Positions 4,886-5,296 of a stretch of DNA of 5,296 nucleotides are shown here, piece by piece. Made by a program: the position numbers and the translations under genes. The stretch's first letter is position 1, and each line of letters starts with the position of its first letter. The notes under the pieces are model-generated. The model had not been told where the DNA came from and made no database searches. It saw nothing but the letters and a program-made list of their open reading frames with translations. This DNA is from Deltaproteobacteria bacterium (GTDB lineage Bacteria > Desulfobacterota > Desulfarculia > Adiutricales > Adiutricaceae), in the NCBI GenBank assembly GCA_031279525.1, contig JAITIH010000112.1, positions 1-5,296 of the forward strand, given 5' to 3'.

Positions 4886-5156
4886 ATTTTGGGAAAGGTC
4901 AAAATATAAGCTATTGATTTTTTGTGACTGTCCCGTTATCTGAAAATTTAACTAAAACCTCTATATGAAGGAGTTCCCGTCAAGAGATAAAGTCGCCGAA
5001 AGTTCCCGTGATCGCTATACTCATATAAAAGTTATTAAAAATAACATTTTCTTCTAAATTAACAGCTGTTTTAGCTATATATTTTATTATAAGGCTTTGA
5101 TCTATTAAGTAGAGCATTTGCATACACAAGAATTAATTGATTAAATTATTATTATC
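4886..5156. other. AT-rich gene-free stretch with short direct repeats
   Basis: This stretch is very AT-rich and differs sharply from the coding regions. AGTTCCCGT occurs twice, 29 bases apart (4972-4980 and 5001-5009). TGATCTATTAA (5098-5108) recurs at 5166-5176 inside the terminator hairpin. The only open frame worth naming is 4965-5057. It starts ATG and encodes 30 residues, beginning MKEFPSRDKVAESSRDRY, but has no ribosome binding site and no recognised relative. It is therefore not called as a gene. Confidence 0.35.
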
Positions 5157-5207
5157 AAGGCGATATGATCTATTAATGTGATTAATTGTGATCTTATCGC
5201 TTTTTTT
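5157..5207 (+). terminator. Strong intrinsic terminator on the plus strand
   Basis: The arms AAGGCGATATGATC (5157-5170) and GATCTTATCGCTTT (5190-5203) pair at 12 of 14 positions. The interior can continue as ATTAAT (5172-5177) with ATTAAT (5181-5186) around GTG. The right arm runs into seven T (5201-5207), as expected for a Rho-independent terminator of rightward transcription. On the minus strand the hairpin is followed by CCTTGATAAT, which is not a U-tract. No plus-strand gene precedes it, so it may end a small RNA or a decayed gene. Confidence 0.7.
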
Positions 5208-5296
5208 AATCTATGCTAATATAAACAAGCAAAAATTATTAAAAAATAAATACTTAACAGATATAGCTGACAGTATATATCAAAATTAGATAAAAT
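5208..5296. other. AT-rich right end, nothing identified
   Basis: This final segment is very AT-rich, with no reading frame, repeat or RNA structure that I can support. It may be the promoter region of a gene beyond the window. Confidence 0.3.

Overview
The window looks like a piece of a bacterial chromosome, probably Gram-negative. It has a secreted protein with a classical signal peptide, Shine-Dalgarno sequences, and a pyruvate kinase of ordinary bacterial type. The three complete genes are GC-rich and all lie on the minus strand. They are separated by unusually long non-coding stretches that are either AT-rich or packed with GC-rich inverted repeats and A-runs. The protein flavour and the mixed composition would fit a deltaproteobacterium (Desulfobacterota), but that is a guess; no marker gene here settles the lineage.

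Layout from left to right. Bases 1-222 are the 3' end of a plus-strand transposase, most like the C-terminal part of the IS110 family, cut off by the window edge. Bases 223-912 hold no credible gene. They contain an AT-rich segment with a small hairpin, a GC-rich structured segment (329-660), five exact-period 17-bp tandem repeats (676-760), a 14-bp perfect palindrome and a clear intrinsic terminator for minus-strand transcription (792-819). Bases 913-2642 are a two-gene minus-strand operon: a 396-residue acidic, low-complexity protein of unknown function, then a 179-residue predicted secreted protein of unknown function. The two reading frames share one base (TGATG), so translation is probably coupled. 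Bases 2643-2848 hold a candidate promoter and an inverted repeat. Bases 2849-4285 encode a complete pyruvate kinase (pyk) with a strong ribosome binding site.

Bases 4286-5296 are about 1 kb without a convincing gene. The pyk-proximal part holds several GC-rich hairpins and an 11-bp perfect inverted repeat that brackets a possible promoter. The distal part is very AT-rich and ends in a long hairpin followed by seven T residues. That is a plus-strand terminator with no plus-strand gene in front of it.

Working together: pyk makes pyruvate and ATP in lower glycolysis and appears to be its own transcription unit. The acidic/secreted pair downstream is a separate operon that ends at the terminator near 800. 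No metabolic link between the two units can be seen. The most unusual material is the unknown two-gene operon, the 17-bp repeat array next to the transposase, and the orphan plus-strand terminator at the right. I see no clearly new defence or enzymatic system here.
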